From positions 62,001 to 126,000 of the forward strand of contig NZ_JQFW01000001.1 of assembly GCF_000753865.1 (NCBI RefSeq): a DNA stretch of 64,000 nucleotides. Direction: 5' to 3'. The DNA is from Alteromonas sp. LOR. GTDB taxonomy: Bacteria; Pseudomonadota; Gammaproteobacteria; Enterobacterales; Alteromonadaceae. Each line of letters opens with the position of its first letter. Positions within the stretch are counted from its first letter, which is position 1. A program made the position numbers and the translations under genes. The notes under the pieces are model-generated. The model saw only the letters and a program-made list of their open reading frames with translations. It was not told the origin of the DNA and searched no databases. This document shows, in pieces, positions 53,228 through 60,798 of the stretch.

Positions 53228-54412
53228 ATGCATTTTACTCCAACCAACATTGAAGACTTACCTACACCCTGTTGCTTGATAGACAAAGCCAAAATGCAGC
53301 GGAACATTGCTCGGCTGTCTGCGCATATTGGAAATTTGCAATGCACGCTACGCCCTCACGTAAAAACGCATAAATCGATTGAAGTAACCCAGGCCATTAT
53401 CGATGCTGGCAACGTTAAGGGCATTACGGTTTCAACGCTAAAAGAAGCCGACTATTTCTTTAAACACGGCATAAACGATATTTTATATGCGGTGGGCATT
53501 ACACCAAACAAAATAGCCCACGTAGCACAGCTTATTCAGCAAGGTTGTGACCTAACGGTTGTCATTGATAATGAGGATATGCTGTCACTTATCTTTGAGA
53601 AAATGGCACAACACAACTGCGTATTTAAAGTCATTATTGAACTTGATACCGACGGACATCGCTCTGGCGTAAACTCTCACTCTGACACACTCATTTGTAT
53701 TGCTAAACACATTAATAATAGTGCTCATGCAACGTTTGAAGGGGTGATGACCCATGCTGGCGAGTCTTATGCTTGCTTTACTGAAAAAGCAAAGCAAGAC
53801 ATGGCGGCACAAGAGCGCGACCTGACTCTACATGCTGTTAAACGTTTGTTTGAAGAGGGAATACACTGTAATACGGTGTCTATTGGCTCTACTCCTACCG
53901 CATTTGCCGTTGACCAACTCGACGGCATCACCGAAGTGCGTGCAGGAGTGTACGTATTTTTCGACCTGGTAATGGCAGGGTTAGGCGTATGCGACATAGA
54001 CGATATTGCTATGTCGGTATTGGGCACGGTAATAGGTCATCAGAAAGACAAAGGCTGGGTAATAACCGATGCAGGCTGGATGGCCATGTCGAGAGATCGC
54101 GGCACCGCCGATCACGTTCAAGATTATGGCTATGGGCTAGTTGCCCCTTCAAGTAGCCACAATACGCGTTATATCATGAGCGACGCGAACCAAGAGCACG
54201 GCATTATTACTGCGGTTTCAAACGCAAGCCCCGAAAGCCAGTCAGAGCCCCAATCAAAAAGCACTGACGGTATTTTCACCCATTTTCCGGCGGCCAAAGC
54301 CGTAGAAATTCTCCCTAATCATGCATGCGCCACCGCAGCGCAATACGACCATTACTACCTAGTAGAAAATGGCGTTGCCGTAGACAAATGGCATTCGGTT
54401 GGGGGATGGTGA
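53228..54412 (+). CDS. DSD1-type PLP enzyme (D-serine dehydratase / D-threonine aldolase-like)
   Basis: An alanine-racemase-fold PLP enzyme. The PLP lysine motif is LRPHVKTHKSIEV (Lys near residue 46), with STLKEADYFFKHGINDIL, IELDTDGHRSGV and SIGSTPTA following. The C-terminal LPNHACATAAQYDHYYLVENG carries the His/Cys metal site of this family. It cleaves D-3-hydroxy amino acids such as D-serine or D-threonine. ATG 53228 is preferred; a GTG three codons earlier is possible and no clear ribosome site is seen. Confidence 0.9.
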   Translation: MHFTPTNIEDLPTPCCLIDKAKMQRNIARLSAHIGNLQCTLRPHVKTHKSIEVTQAIIDAGNVKGITVSTLKEADYFFKHGINDILYAVGITPNKIAHVAQLIQQGCDLTVVIDNEDMLSLIFEKMAQHNCVFKVIIELDTDGHRSGVNSHSDTLICIAKHINNSAHATFEGVMTHAGESYACFTEKAKQDMAAQERDLTLHAVKRLFEEGIHCNTVSIGSTPTAFAVDQLDGITEVRAGVYVFFDLVMAGLGVCDIDDIAMSVLGTVIGHQKDKGWVITDAGWMAMSRDRGTADHVQDYGYGLVAPSSSHNTRYIMSDANQEHGIITAVSNASPESQSEPQSKSTDGIFTHFPAAKAVEILPNHACATAAQYDHYYLVENGVAVDKWHSVGGW

Positions 54413-54479
54413 AGAACGAAGTGAGTTGCATCTTTGTCCGCACTGGTATTTACAACTCAGCGTAACAATAGACCTATTT

Positions 54480-54770
54480 TTAATCTAATTGACCTGGAAC
54501 ATCCATGGTTTTATGAAGGACACGAATTATTGAGATTGTATCAATCTCATTGGTATAGATGACCAAGTGACTCCTGTACAAACCGATTCTGACCGGCGGT
54601 ACATAACTTTTTTGAAGACGATATTTTTCGGGAAAATTACATAAGCTTTTTATGTAGCTACCTAGTTCATCTAAGTATGCGTCTGCACATTCTATTCCCC
54701 AATTTTCTGCGCCATAAAGCCAGATTTCAATCAAATCTGTCCTTGCTGCATTAGTTTGTATTATTTTCAA
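54480..54770 (-). CDS. ParE/RelE family toxin
   Basis: The 96-residue protein has the family start TNAARTDLIEIWLYGAENWG, central ICNFPEKYRL-like segment (SLCNFPEKYRLQKSY), and end ISIIRVLHKTMD. It is downstream of a Phd/YefM antitoxin with one base between. The target, gyrase (ParE) or ribosome-bound mRNA (RelE), cannot be decided from sequence; the ParE branch looks closer. Confidence 0.9.
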   Translation of the reverse strand: MKIIQTNAARTDLIEIWLYGAENWGIECADAYLDELGSYIKSLCNFPEKYRLQKSYVPPVRIGLYRSHLVIYTNEIDTISIIRVLHKTMDVPGQLD

Positions 54771-54771
54771 G

Positions 54772-55020
54772 CTACTTACCTAACAGCTTTCTGCCACTTT
54801 GCTTAATATATTCAATATCCAGCTCTCCCGCCGAACCACTGCTAATCCCCTCATTTACAGCAGCTTGCATCGCTTTTTTCTTGAGTAAAGCATAATCGTT
54901 TGCTGACAATAAAACGCCCTGCTCTTTTCCATTTCGCGTTATCGAGATAGGACTAGCCTGGGCTCCAAGTAGTAGCTCACCAAAATTATTCTTTGCTTCT
55001 GTCGCTGAAACTGACTTCAT
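54772..55020 (-). CDS. Phd/YefM family antitoxin
   Basis: The N-terminal fold shows VSATEAKNNFGELLLGAQ and SITRNGKEQGVLLSANDYALL, typical of Phd/YefM antitoxins, which bind the operator through this half. The C-terminus (about 50-82) is the flexible toxin-binding part. It is followed by the toxin gene and preceded by a perfect 27-bp palindromic operator. Confidence 0.92.
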   Translation of the reverse strand: MKSVSATEAKNNFGELLLGAQASPISITRNGKEQGVLLSANDYALLKKKAMQAAVNEGISSGSAGELDIEYIKQSGRKLLGK

Positions 55021-55044
55021 AAGACACCCACCTATTGTTGTTAG

Positions 55045-55071
55045 TTAATTTAGCTATTTTAGCTAAATTAA
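55045..55071 (-). promoter_or_regulatory. Perfect palindromic operator of the Phd/ParE module
   Basis: TTAATTTAGCTA and TAGCTAAATTAA are perfect 12-bp arms around TTT, 25 bases upstream of the antitoxin start. Autorepression by the antitoxin-toxin complex is expected. Confidence 0.75.
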
Positions 55072-55089
55072 GCGATAGCGCAATTTACA

Positions 55090-55749
55090 CTAACCTAAAA
55101 TACCAAGCTCTACTGCTCGAAGTACGGCACGAGTGCGATCGCGCGCACCCAGCTTAGCTAAAATAGTCGACACTTGGTTTTTTACTGTGCCTTCCGATTT
55201 ATGCAGCGCTCCGGCAATTTCTCGGTTACTGCAGCCAGAGGCCATTAAGCGCAAAATTTCTTTCTCTTTACTCGATAACGGCTCAATAGGCTCGGGCTCG
55301 TCACACGACGTATTGAGCCCCTGTAAACTGTTAATAAGCGTAGTGGTAATGGCGGGCTGAATCAGTGATTCACCAGCATTAACGGCCTCTATGCCTTCTA
55401 CCAAGGTTTCTAGCGACACGTCTTTTAACAAATACCCTTTTGCGCCAGCACGCAGCGCGCCCATTAGGTTTTCATGATCGTCAAAGGTAGTCAGCATAAT
55501 AGTTGGAATACTAGAAATAGAAGCATTGGCCTTGTTAAGGGCTTCGAGCAGCTCAATGCCTGTCATACGCGGCATGCGAATATCTAACAGCATAACATCG
55601 GCGCCATTCGGATTATCGTGTAGCCAGTTCATAGCCTCTACGCCATCATTAGCTTGGCCCACCACTTCTACTTTGTCAGAAAGACCCAGCAGGCTGCACA
55701 ACCCCTGTCGTAATAATTGCTGGTCGTCTACTACTAATACCTTAATCAT
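55090..55749 (-). CDS. NarL/LuxR family response regulator
   Basis: The receiver domain has acidic pocket VDDQ (8-10) and phosphoacceptor Asp56 in MLLDIRMPRMTG. TTFDDHENLMGALRAGAKGYLLKD carries the conserved Thr and Lys. The C-terminal LuxR-type helix-turn-helix is LSSKEKEILRLMASGCSNRE and then GTVKNQVSTILAKLG. It pairs with the sensor kinase just upstream; between the two lie repeated start-codon modules (55746-55825). Confidence 0.94.
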   Translation of the reverse strand: MIKVLVVDDQQLLRQGLCSLLGLSDKVEVVGQANDGVEAMNWLHDNPNGADVMLLDIRMPRMTGIELLEALNKANASISSIPTIMLTTFDDHENLMGALRAGAKGYLLKDVSLETLVEGIEAVNAGESLIQPAITTTLINSLQGLNTSCDEPEPIEPLSSKEKEILRLMASGCSNREIAGALHKSEGTVKNQVSTILAKLGARDRTRAVLRAVELGILG

Positions 55750-55775
55750 TGCGCCTCCGGCCCTATCCTTTTCAT
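55746..55775 (-). CDS. Nine-codon micro-ORF coupled to the response regulator
   Basis: ATG AAA AGG ... encodes MKRIGPEAQ and ends in TGA overlapping the response-regulator start (ATGA). Its own ATG overlaps the stop of the previous micro-ORF, also as ATGA. GCCGGAAGCG stands before it. Whether it is translated is inference. Confidence 0.4.
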   Translation of the reverse strand: MKRIGPEAQ

Positions 55776-55825
55776 TTCGCTTCCGGCCCTATCTTCTTCA
55801 TTGCGCCTCCGGCGCTGGCAATCAT
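55772..55825 (-). CDS. Seventeen-codon micro-ORF coupled to the sensor kinase
   Basis: It starts at an ATG overlapping the kinase stop (ATGA) and encodes MIASAGGAMKKIGPEAK. An internal ATG (MKKIGPEAK) mirrors the next micro-ORF. Its end GPEAK copies the kinase end LPEAK, showing that the kinase/regulator junction was duplicated. Translation is inference. Confidence 0.4.
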   Translation of the reverse strand: MIASAGGAMKKIGPEAK

Positions 55826-56979
55826 TTTGCCTCCGGCAGTATTAGCAAAGTATGAAAGCCGGAACTGCTGTTACTAAAGGTCGCAGTGCCGTTTAGCTCA
55901 CTCATGCGCTCTTCAATACCTTTTAATCCGTTGCCCTGAACAACACTATTAGCACTAGGGCTGGCGCTTGAACTGCCGCCATTGTCTTTTATGTCTACGT
56001 GCAATTGGTTAGCGTTGCTGTAAATTCTGATCGCAAGCTCATTGGCCCGGCTATGGCGCATAGTATTAGTCAGACTTTCTTGAATACAGCGCAGTAAATT
56101 AGTGGCCTGTAACAGCGTTAAATGATTGATATTGGATTGGCAGTCAATGTTAACCTGTATCTTATTTTTCAATGGTTCGGTGAGGGCCTCGAGGGCTTGC
56201 AGTAAATTAAGCTGCCCAAATTCACGCATGTCAGATACTGCTTCGCGCACGTCGGCAAGTAGCAACTTAGCAATGCCTAAACACTGGTCTATCGCTGGGC
56301 GCTGATCTGGCGATGCTGTGCGTGAGGCCACCTGCAAGTGCAGCGACAACCCCGTTAAATGATGCCCTACCAGGTCATGAATGTCGCGGGCAATGCGGGT
56401 ACGCTCTTCTTTACGACTAGCCTGCTGCATTAAATCTTGTAAAGCCCGAAGTTCCCTATTCGCTTCTTCAGCGCGCTGAGTTTGGCGCTCCGCGTTTTTA
56501 CGGCTTTCCATCATAACTAACGCGAATAAATTAAACGTCCAGAATAACAGGGCGTTTATCCACAAACTGCTATTAGACTGCCAAACAAAACTAAACACCA
56601 ACCAAGGCACAGCAGACCAAAGTGGCGACAGCAACAATGCCCGCTTAAACGACATAAAGTACGGTAATACCGCCGACCAAATTACCAGCACAATGGCGTT
56701 AAAGGTAATGGGGCTTAGGGAAAAGAGTACCAGTACCAGCGCATATTCAATACCAACGAATACAGTACGAATCTGTTTGTCGTGACCGAAGGGTTCATCT
56801 TGGCTTATCAATAAAAACACCAAGGCAAAAACCGCAAAGCACAACAGAATAGCCACAAACTGAGTGGTGCTTACGCTTTCTGAGCCCGCGAGTAACCAGG
56901 CATTGGTGCAAGCCACAACCAATATGGTGACTAGCGCTCCACTTTGTTCTGGAGCTATACGTAATTGAGATAATGTCAT
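55822..56979 (-). CDS. NarL-type sensor histidine kinase
   Basis: About five membrane helices (residues 15-155) come first, then a coiled linker. The HisKA_3 dimerisation helix has the phosphoacceptor His201 in RIARDIHDLVGHHLTGL, and the ATPase domain ends with GNGLKGIEERMSELNG. The signal it senses is unknown. It forms an operon with the response regulator downstream. Confidence 0.93.
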   Translation of the reverse strand: MTLSQLRIAPEQSGALVTILVVACTNAWLLAGSESVSTTQFVAILLCFAVFALVFLLISQDEPFGHDKQIRTVFVGIEYALVLVLFSLSPITFNAIVLVIWSAVLPYFMSFKRALLLSPLWSAVPWLVFSFVWQSNSSLWINALLFWTFNLFALVMMESRKNAERQTQRAEEANRELRALQDLMQQASRKEERTRIARDIHDLVGHHLTGLSLHLQVASRTASPDQRPAIDQCLGIAKLLLADVREAVSDMREFGQLNLLQALEALTEPLKNKIQVNIDCQSNINHLTLLQATNLLRCIQESLTNTMRHSRANELAIRIYSNANQLHVDIKDNGGSSSASPSANSVVQGNGLKGIEERMSELNGTATFSNSSSGFHTLLILPEAK

Positions 56980-57115
56980 AGCGCTTAGTATTGGGTAATT
57001 TCACTGGTATTGGAATAGGCCAAAAGTCACTATTGCGATAGTGACTTTGTGCACTGATGCGCCCTTGCCCATCTCGGTAAACTTATCACCTCAAGTTTAC
57101 AAAGAAGAGATAACA

Positions 57116-57841
57116 ATGACTATTTCATACCAAATTGTTTTGTACAGCCACATTCTTGCCGGCGCCATTGCTTTAATATTGTTTTGGGTTCCTGTTACCG
57201 CTAAGAAAGGGGCATTAAATCATCGTAAATTTGGCGCTCATTATCGCCACGCTATGCAGTGGACTATTTTTAGCGGTGTGGTGTTAGCTGGCGTGTGGCT
57301 ATTTGCCCCCGTTGCGGTTAACCCTAACTTGGCAGACAACCCTGCTGCTGTGGCCAACTTACAGCGCTTCGCCATATTTTTACTGCATTTAGCGGTACAA
57401 ATGTATGCATCGGTTATGATGGGGCAATGGGCTTTAGACGCCAAGCAAAGCCGCCTGTCGCTTCGCCGCGTTAGCCGCATTGCACCAGCGGTACTTTTAA
57501 CTGCAACTAGCCTGTTTATTGGGGTAATTGGCATTATGCACCAACACATTTTAATGCTAGTTTTTGCCCCACTAGGGCTCACGTTAAGCATAAGCCAGCT
57601 GCGTTTTATCTTCGCCAAACAGGTAGCGCCAAAAGCTTGGCTGATAGAACACCTTGGTGGCTATATTGGCTCTGGTATTGCGGCTTACACTGCGTTTGCA
57701 GCATTTGGTGGGCGCACCTTATTTAGCGATATTGGCGCATGGCAGTATGCGTTTTGGGTTTTGCCAGGGCTAATAGGCGGCATTGCAATAAGTCGTCTTT
57801 CCCGTAAGTACAGTGTGAGAGCTTCAACACGCAACGCGTAA
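57116..57841 (+). CDS. Multi-pass membrane protein, DUF2306-like
   Basis: ATG 57116 has GAAGAGA upstream; the longer frame from 57041 lacks support. The 241-residue product has about seven hydrophobic segments, starting with IVLYSHILAGAIALILFWV and KGALNHRKFGAHYRHAMQW. This opening resembles DUF2306-type bacterial membrane proteins, possible heme- or quinone-linked, but no function is established. It is divergent from the sensor kinase gene. Confidence 0.75.
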   Translation: MTISYQIVLYSHILAGAIALILFWVPVTAKKGALNHRKFGAHYRHAMQWTIFSGVVLAGVWLFAPVAVNPNLADNPAAVANLQRFAIFLLHLAVQMYASVMMGQWALDAKQSRLSLRRVSRIAPAVLLTATSLFIGVIGIMHQHILMLVFAPLGLTLSISQLRFIFAKQVAPKAWLIEHLGGYIGSGIAAYTAFAAFGGRTLFSDIGAWQYAFWVLPGLIGGIAISRLSRKYSVRASTRNA

Positions 57842-57850
57842 TCTCTCGCG

Positions 57851-57891
57851 GTTAGGTTTAGGCTTGAGTTTGAGTTTGGGTTTAGGTTTTC
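57851..57891 (+). repeat. Hexamer repeat GTTTRR between convergent genes
   Basis: About six imperfect copies of a GTTTAG/GTTTGA/GTTTGG hexamer run across the convergent 3' ends and into the last codons of the TPR-GGDEF gene. Confidence 0.6.
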
Positions 57892-59948
57892 GACAGCGCT
57901 AGCGTAAGCGCGCCTCGCTTATCAAGTACTTCTAGCGCATCAACAGTGTTAGGCAGTTGAGCTGAAACGGGCTGGTTTAACTCAGTAATACCAACCCAGC
58001 GGTTTCGCCCTGCGGCCTTAGCGGCATACAAACAGCTATCGGCCACATTAAATAGGGCTGGCATCTGGTTTTCACTGGGTAACGCCATTTGATGTGAAAA
58101 ACACAGAAACCCAACGCTACAGGTAATTGCTTCGCGCACATTTTCATCTATTAAGAATGGCTCGCCGCGCATTCCTTGAATTATTCTGTCAGCTAAGTCA
58201 GCGGCCATTAGGCGGTCGCTACACTCTGCTGCGACAACAAACTCTTCACCTCCCCAACGAACCAAATAATCCGATGCTCGCATTACCTGCTGCAAACGCT
58301 CGGCGGTTTGTTTTAACACTGAGTCACCCGCAACGTGCCCATAGGTATCATTAATGCTTTTGAAGTTATCAATATCGATGACAAAAAGACATAAAACGGT
58401 TTGTTCACGCCGCTCTCTTTTATCTTTTGAACTAGCGGATTTATGGGAGGCCTTGAAGATTTCGTTTTCAATTTGATGCTCTAAGAACCGCCTGTTTTTA
58501 AGGCCAGTTAAATTATCTGTTAGGCTCAACTCGGCCAATTCTGTATTTGCTATTTGAAGCTCGGCAGTGCGCTTTTTTACTTCGTGCTCTAACTGCCGTG
58601 TATATCTTGATTGGGCGACTCGTGAATAAACCAAAAACCCTAGAAGTAAAACGGCTACACCGGCAATAACGATAAATAGCTGCTGCTCACGCTCTTTTTC
58701 TTCCTGAACGTTTTCTAGTGCTTGCTGTTGCTTTAACAGCGTAATCTCGTTTTCTCGGCGAACAAACTCGGTTTGAGCTTGAATACTCGCAATAGCATCA
58801 ACACGTTTTTTATCAAGCAGCGAATCGTCTAACGCTTTTTGCTGTTTTAATGAAGTGTATGCGGCGGCCAGCTCATTAAGCTGTTCATGCACCTCAACTT
58901 TTGAGGCAAGTAATTGTGAAATATTACTGGCTTCTTCAAGTTTGCGAGCGAGGGTCAGCGCCTCCTCTATCAATGCCCCAGCCACGCTATAAGCTTTGTT
59001 GTACATTTGAATATCAACTAGTAGCAGGTAAATATCCATGAGTAAACTGTTGTAGTTATTGGCCATAGTTCGCTCTCTGATAGCCGTTGCCCGTTCCAGC
59101 GCCATTTCAATATTGCCTTCTTTGAAATCTAGCTCGGCCAGCCCCGATAACGCCCAGTCTTCATCACGCTTAGCCCCTATCTCCATGAAAAGGGTGTAGG
59201 CAACTTGCATATTTTCACGTGCGAGTGAAAAGTTGCCCATTTGCATATTCACAAAGCCGATTTTGTAGCGGCTATAGGCAATATTTTTCTTATTGGTAGA
59301 TGCTTCATCCAGTGCTAATGCTTGCTCAAAGTAATCTAACGCCAAAGTAAGATCGCCCATTACACGGCGAATATCCGCTAAATTGTATAGTGCCGATGCA
59401 ATACCAGAAGAATCGTTGAGCTGATGGTTAGCTTCTAAGGCAAGCTGGAGATAAGTTGCAGCTTCAGCCAACTGCCCCATTTTTTCCAATACAATGCCTA
59501 GGTCGTTGTGAACCGAGGCGATTTTGCGCGTTTCTTCTAATTGTTGAAAAGTGGCGAGTGCCATATAGAGATATTCTAGCGCGGCAGAATAGTTTGATTG
59601 ATAGCGAAATATTAAACCCAGCTGCCTGTAAGTACTTGCCAATGCAGACTGGTTATCCAAATTTTGATACAAGCTCAAAGCCTGGCTCAGCGATTGTTGT
59701 GCGCTTGGATAATTGTTTCGCTCCATCGCGTTCCGGCCTATCTGAAATACTGCATCGGCTTGCAGCAATACATTACCGGAAGACTTAGCTTCGGACAGAA
59801 GCTGTTGGGCCATCTCTTCAGCTACATCCAAATTACCTTCTTCTCTAGCGGAAACAATATCGTCGATAGTGAGTGCATGACTGGCGGTGGAAATGCCTAT
59901 GGCGAATACAAAAAAGTAGAGCCGAAAATGTGTGATGAGACTTGCCAT
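57882..59948 (-). CDS. TPR-containing diguanylate cyclase
   Basis: ATG 59948 gives a 688-residue protein with a signal peptide (YFFVFAIGISTASHA). About eight TPR repeats follow (roughly 50-360; for example YLYMALATFQQLEETRKIAS and ALDYFEQALALDEAST). A coiled coil and one membrane helix (LFIVIAGVAVLLLGFLVYS) lead to the GGDEF domain with an intact RWGGEEFVVAAE. RASD before it is an I-site, so the enzyme should make c-di-GMP with feedback control. The TPR part is periplasmic and presumably senses a peptide or protein. Ribosome site is weak. Confidence 0.92.
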   Translation of the reverse strand: MASLITHFRLYFFVFAIGISTASHALTIDDIVSAREEGNLDVAEEMAQQLLSEAKSSGNVLLQADAVFQIGRNAMERNNYPSAQQSLSQALSLYQNLDNQSALASTYRQLGLIFRYQSNYSAALEYLYMALATFQQLEETRKIASVHNDLGIVLEKMGQLAEAATYLQLALEANHQLNDSSGIASALYNLADIRRVMGDLTLALDYFEQALALDEASTNKKNIAYSRYKIGFVNMQMGNFSLARENMQVAYTLFMEIGAKRDEDWALSGLAELDFKEGNIEMALERATAIRERTMANNYNSLLMDIYLLLVDIQMYNKAYSVAGALIEEALTLARKLEEASNISQLLASKVEVHEQLNELAAAYTSLKQQKALDDSLLDKKRVDAIASIQAQTEFVRRENEITLLKQQQALENVQEEKEREQQLFIVIAGVAVLLLGFLVYSRVAQSRYTRQLEHEVKKRTAELQIANTELAELSLTDNLTGLKNRRFLEHQIENEIFKASHKSASSKDKRERREQTVLCLFVIDIDNFKSINDTYGHVAGDSVLKQTAERLQQVMRASDYLVRWGGEEFVVAAECSDRLMAADLADRIIQGMRGEPFLIDENVREAITCSVGFLCFSHQMALPSENQMPALFNVADSCLYAAKAAGRNRWVGITELNQPVSAQLPNTVDALEVLDKRGALTLALSKT

Positions 59949-60168
59949 AAATACCGCAGAGTAAGCGCCCAAATTTTAAGCATAGGACAGTAAAACCCAA
60001 TGATAAACATTTTTAAATTAAAAAAGCCTTATATTGAATAACCAACACTTCTCACTTACCTAAAAGGCGATTAGTGGTATGCTAATTTTGGAATTGCAGT
60101 GGCAGTATACGCAGAACCAGAAAAAGCGCAGAAATACTGGCGCCGCATACAAAGAGGGATTTTTAGTA

Positions 60169-60798
60169 TTGAAAACAACCATTAGCCATTACAGTGCTAA
60201 CGCAGAACACTACTACTCGCTTTATCAATCGATAAGTGCAGACAGTGTGCACGGCTACCTAGAGCAAGCACTTGCAAACACACCGCCATCTACTGCATTA
60301 GACGTTGGTGCAGGCAGTGGTCGCGACGCTAATTGGCTGGCCGCAAAAGGTTGGCAGGTAACAGCAACAGAGCCTGCCGAAGCATTACTGAAATTAGCCA
60401 AGCAACACTCCAAGGAAAAAGTGACTTGGTGTAACGCCGCCCTACCCGCGCTGGCAAACTTACCTACCGCTCATCAATACAAACATAAACACCAACACTT
60501 CGACCTTATTTTGCTTTCTGCCGTGTGGATGCACCTGCCAATAAATGACAGGCCAAGGGCTATAAAACGCCTTGCCGAATTACTCTCAGCACATGGACGA
60601 ATGTACATAAGCCTGCGTTTTGGCCCTAGCGACCCAGAACGGCCTATGTACCCTGTTAGCTATGAAGAGCTGCAAGCATTGGCAGCAGAAAATGGTTTAA
60701 CAGCGCGTAATTTGAATCCGGTTCCTAGTAAAGACGGGTTAAAGCGTAGTGATGTTGAATGGGTGACGGTAGAGTTGGTTAGTGCAGGAAGCAAATGA
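60169..60798 (+). CDS. Class I SAM-dependent methyltransferase
   Basis: Motif I is TALDVGAGSGRDANWLAAKG, with VTATEPAEALL and FDLILLSAVWMHLP as later motifs. The ~210-residue size fits small-molecule or DNA/protein methyltransferases. The start is uncertain: TTG 60169 with AAGAGGG eleven bases before it gives the natural start KTTISHYSANAEHYY, while the frame runs open from ATG 60079. It overlaps the helicase gene by four bases (ATGA), so the two form an operon. Confidence 0.8.
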   Translation: MKTTISHYSANAEHYYSLYQSISADSVHGYLEQALANTPPSTALDVGAGSGRDANWLAAKGWQVTATEPAEALLKLAKQHSKEKVTWCNAALPALANLPTAHQYKHKHQHFDLILLSAVWMHLPINDRPRAIKRLAELLSAHGRMYISLRFGPSDPERPMYPVSYEELQALAAENGLTARNLNPVPSKDGLKRSDVEWVTVELVSAGSK

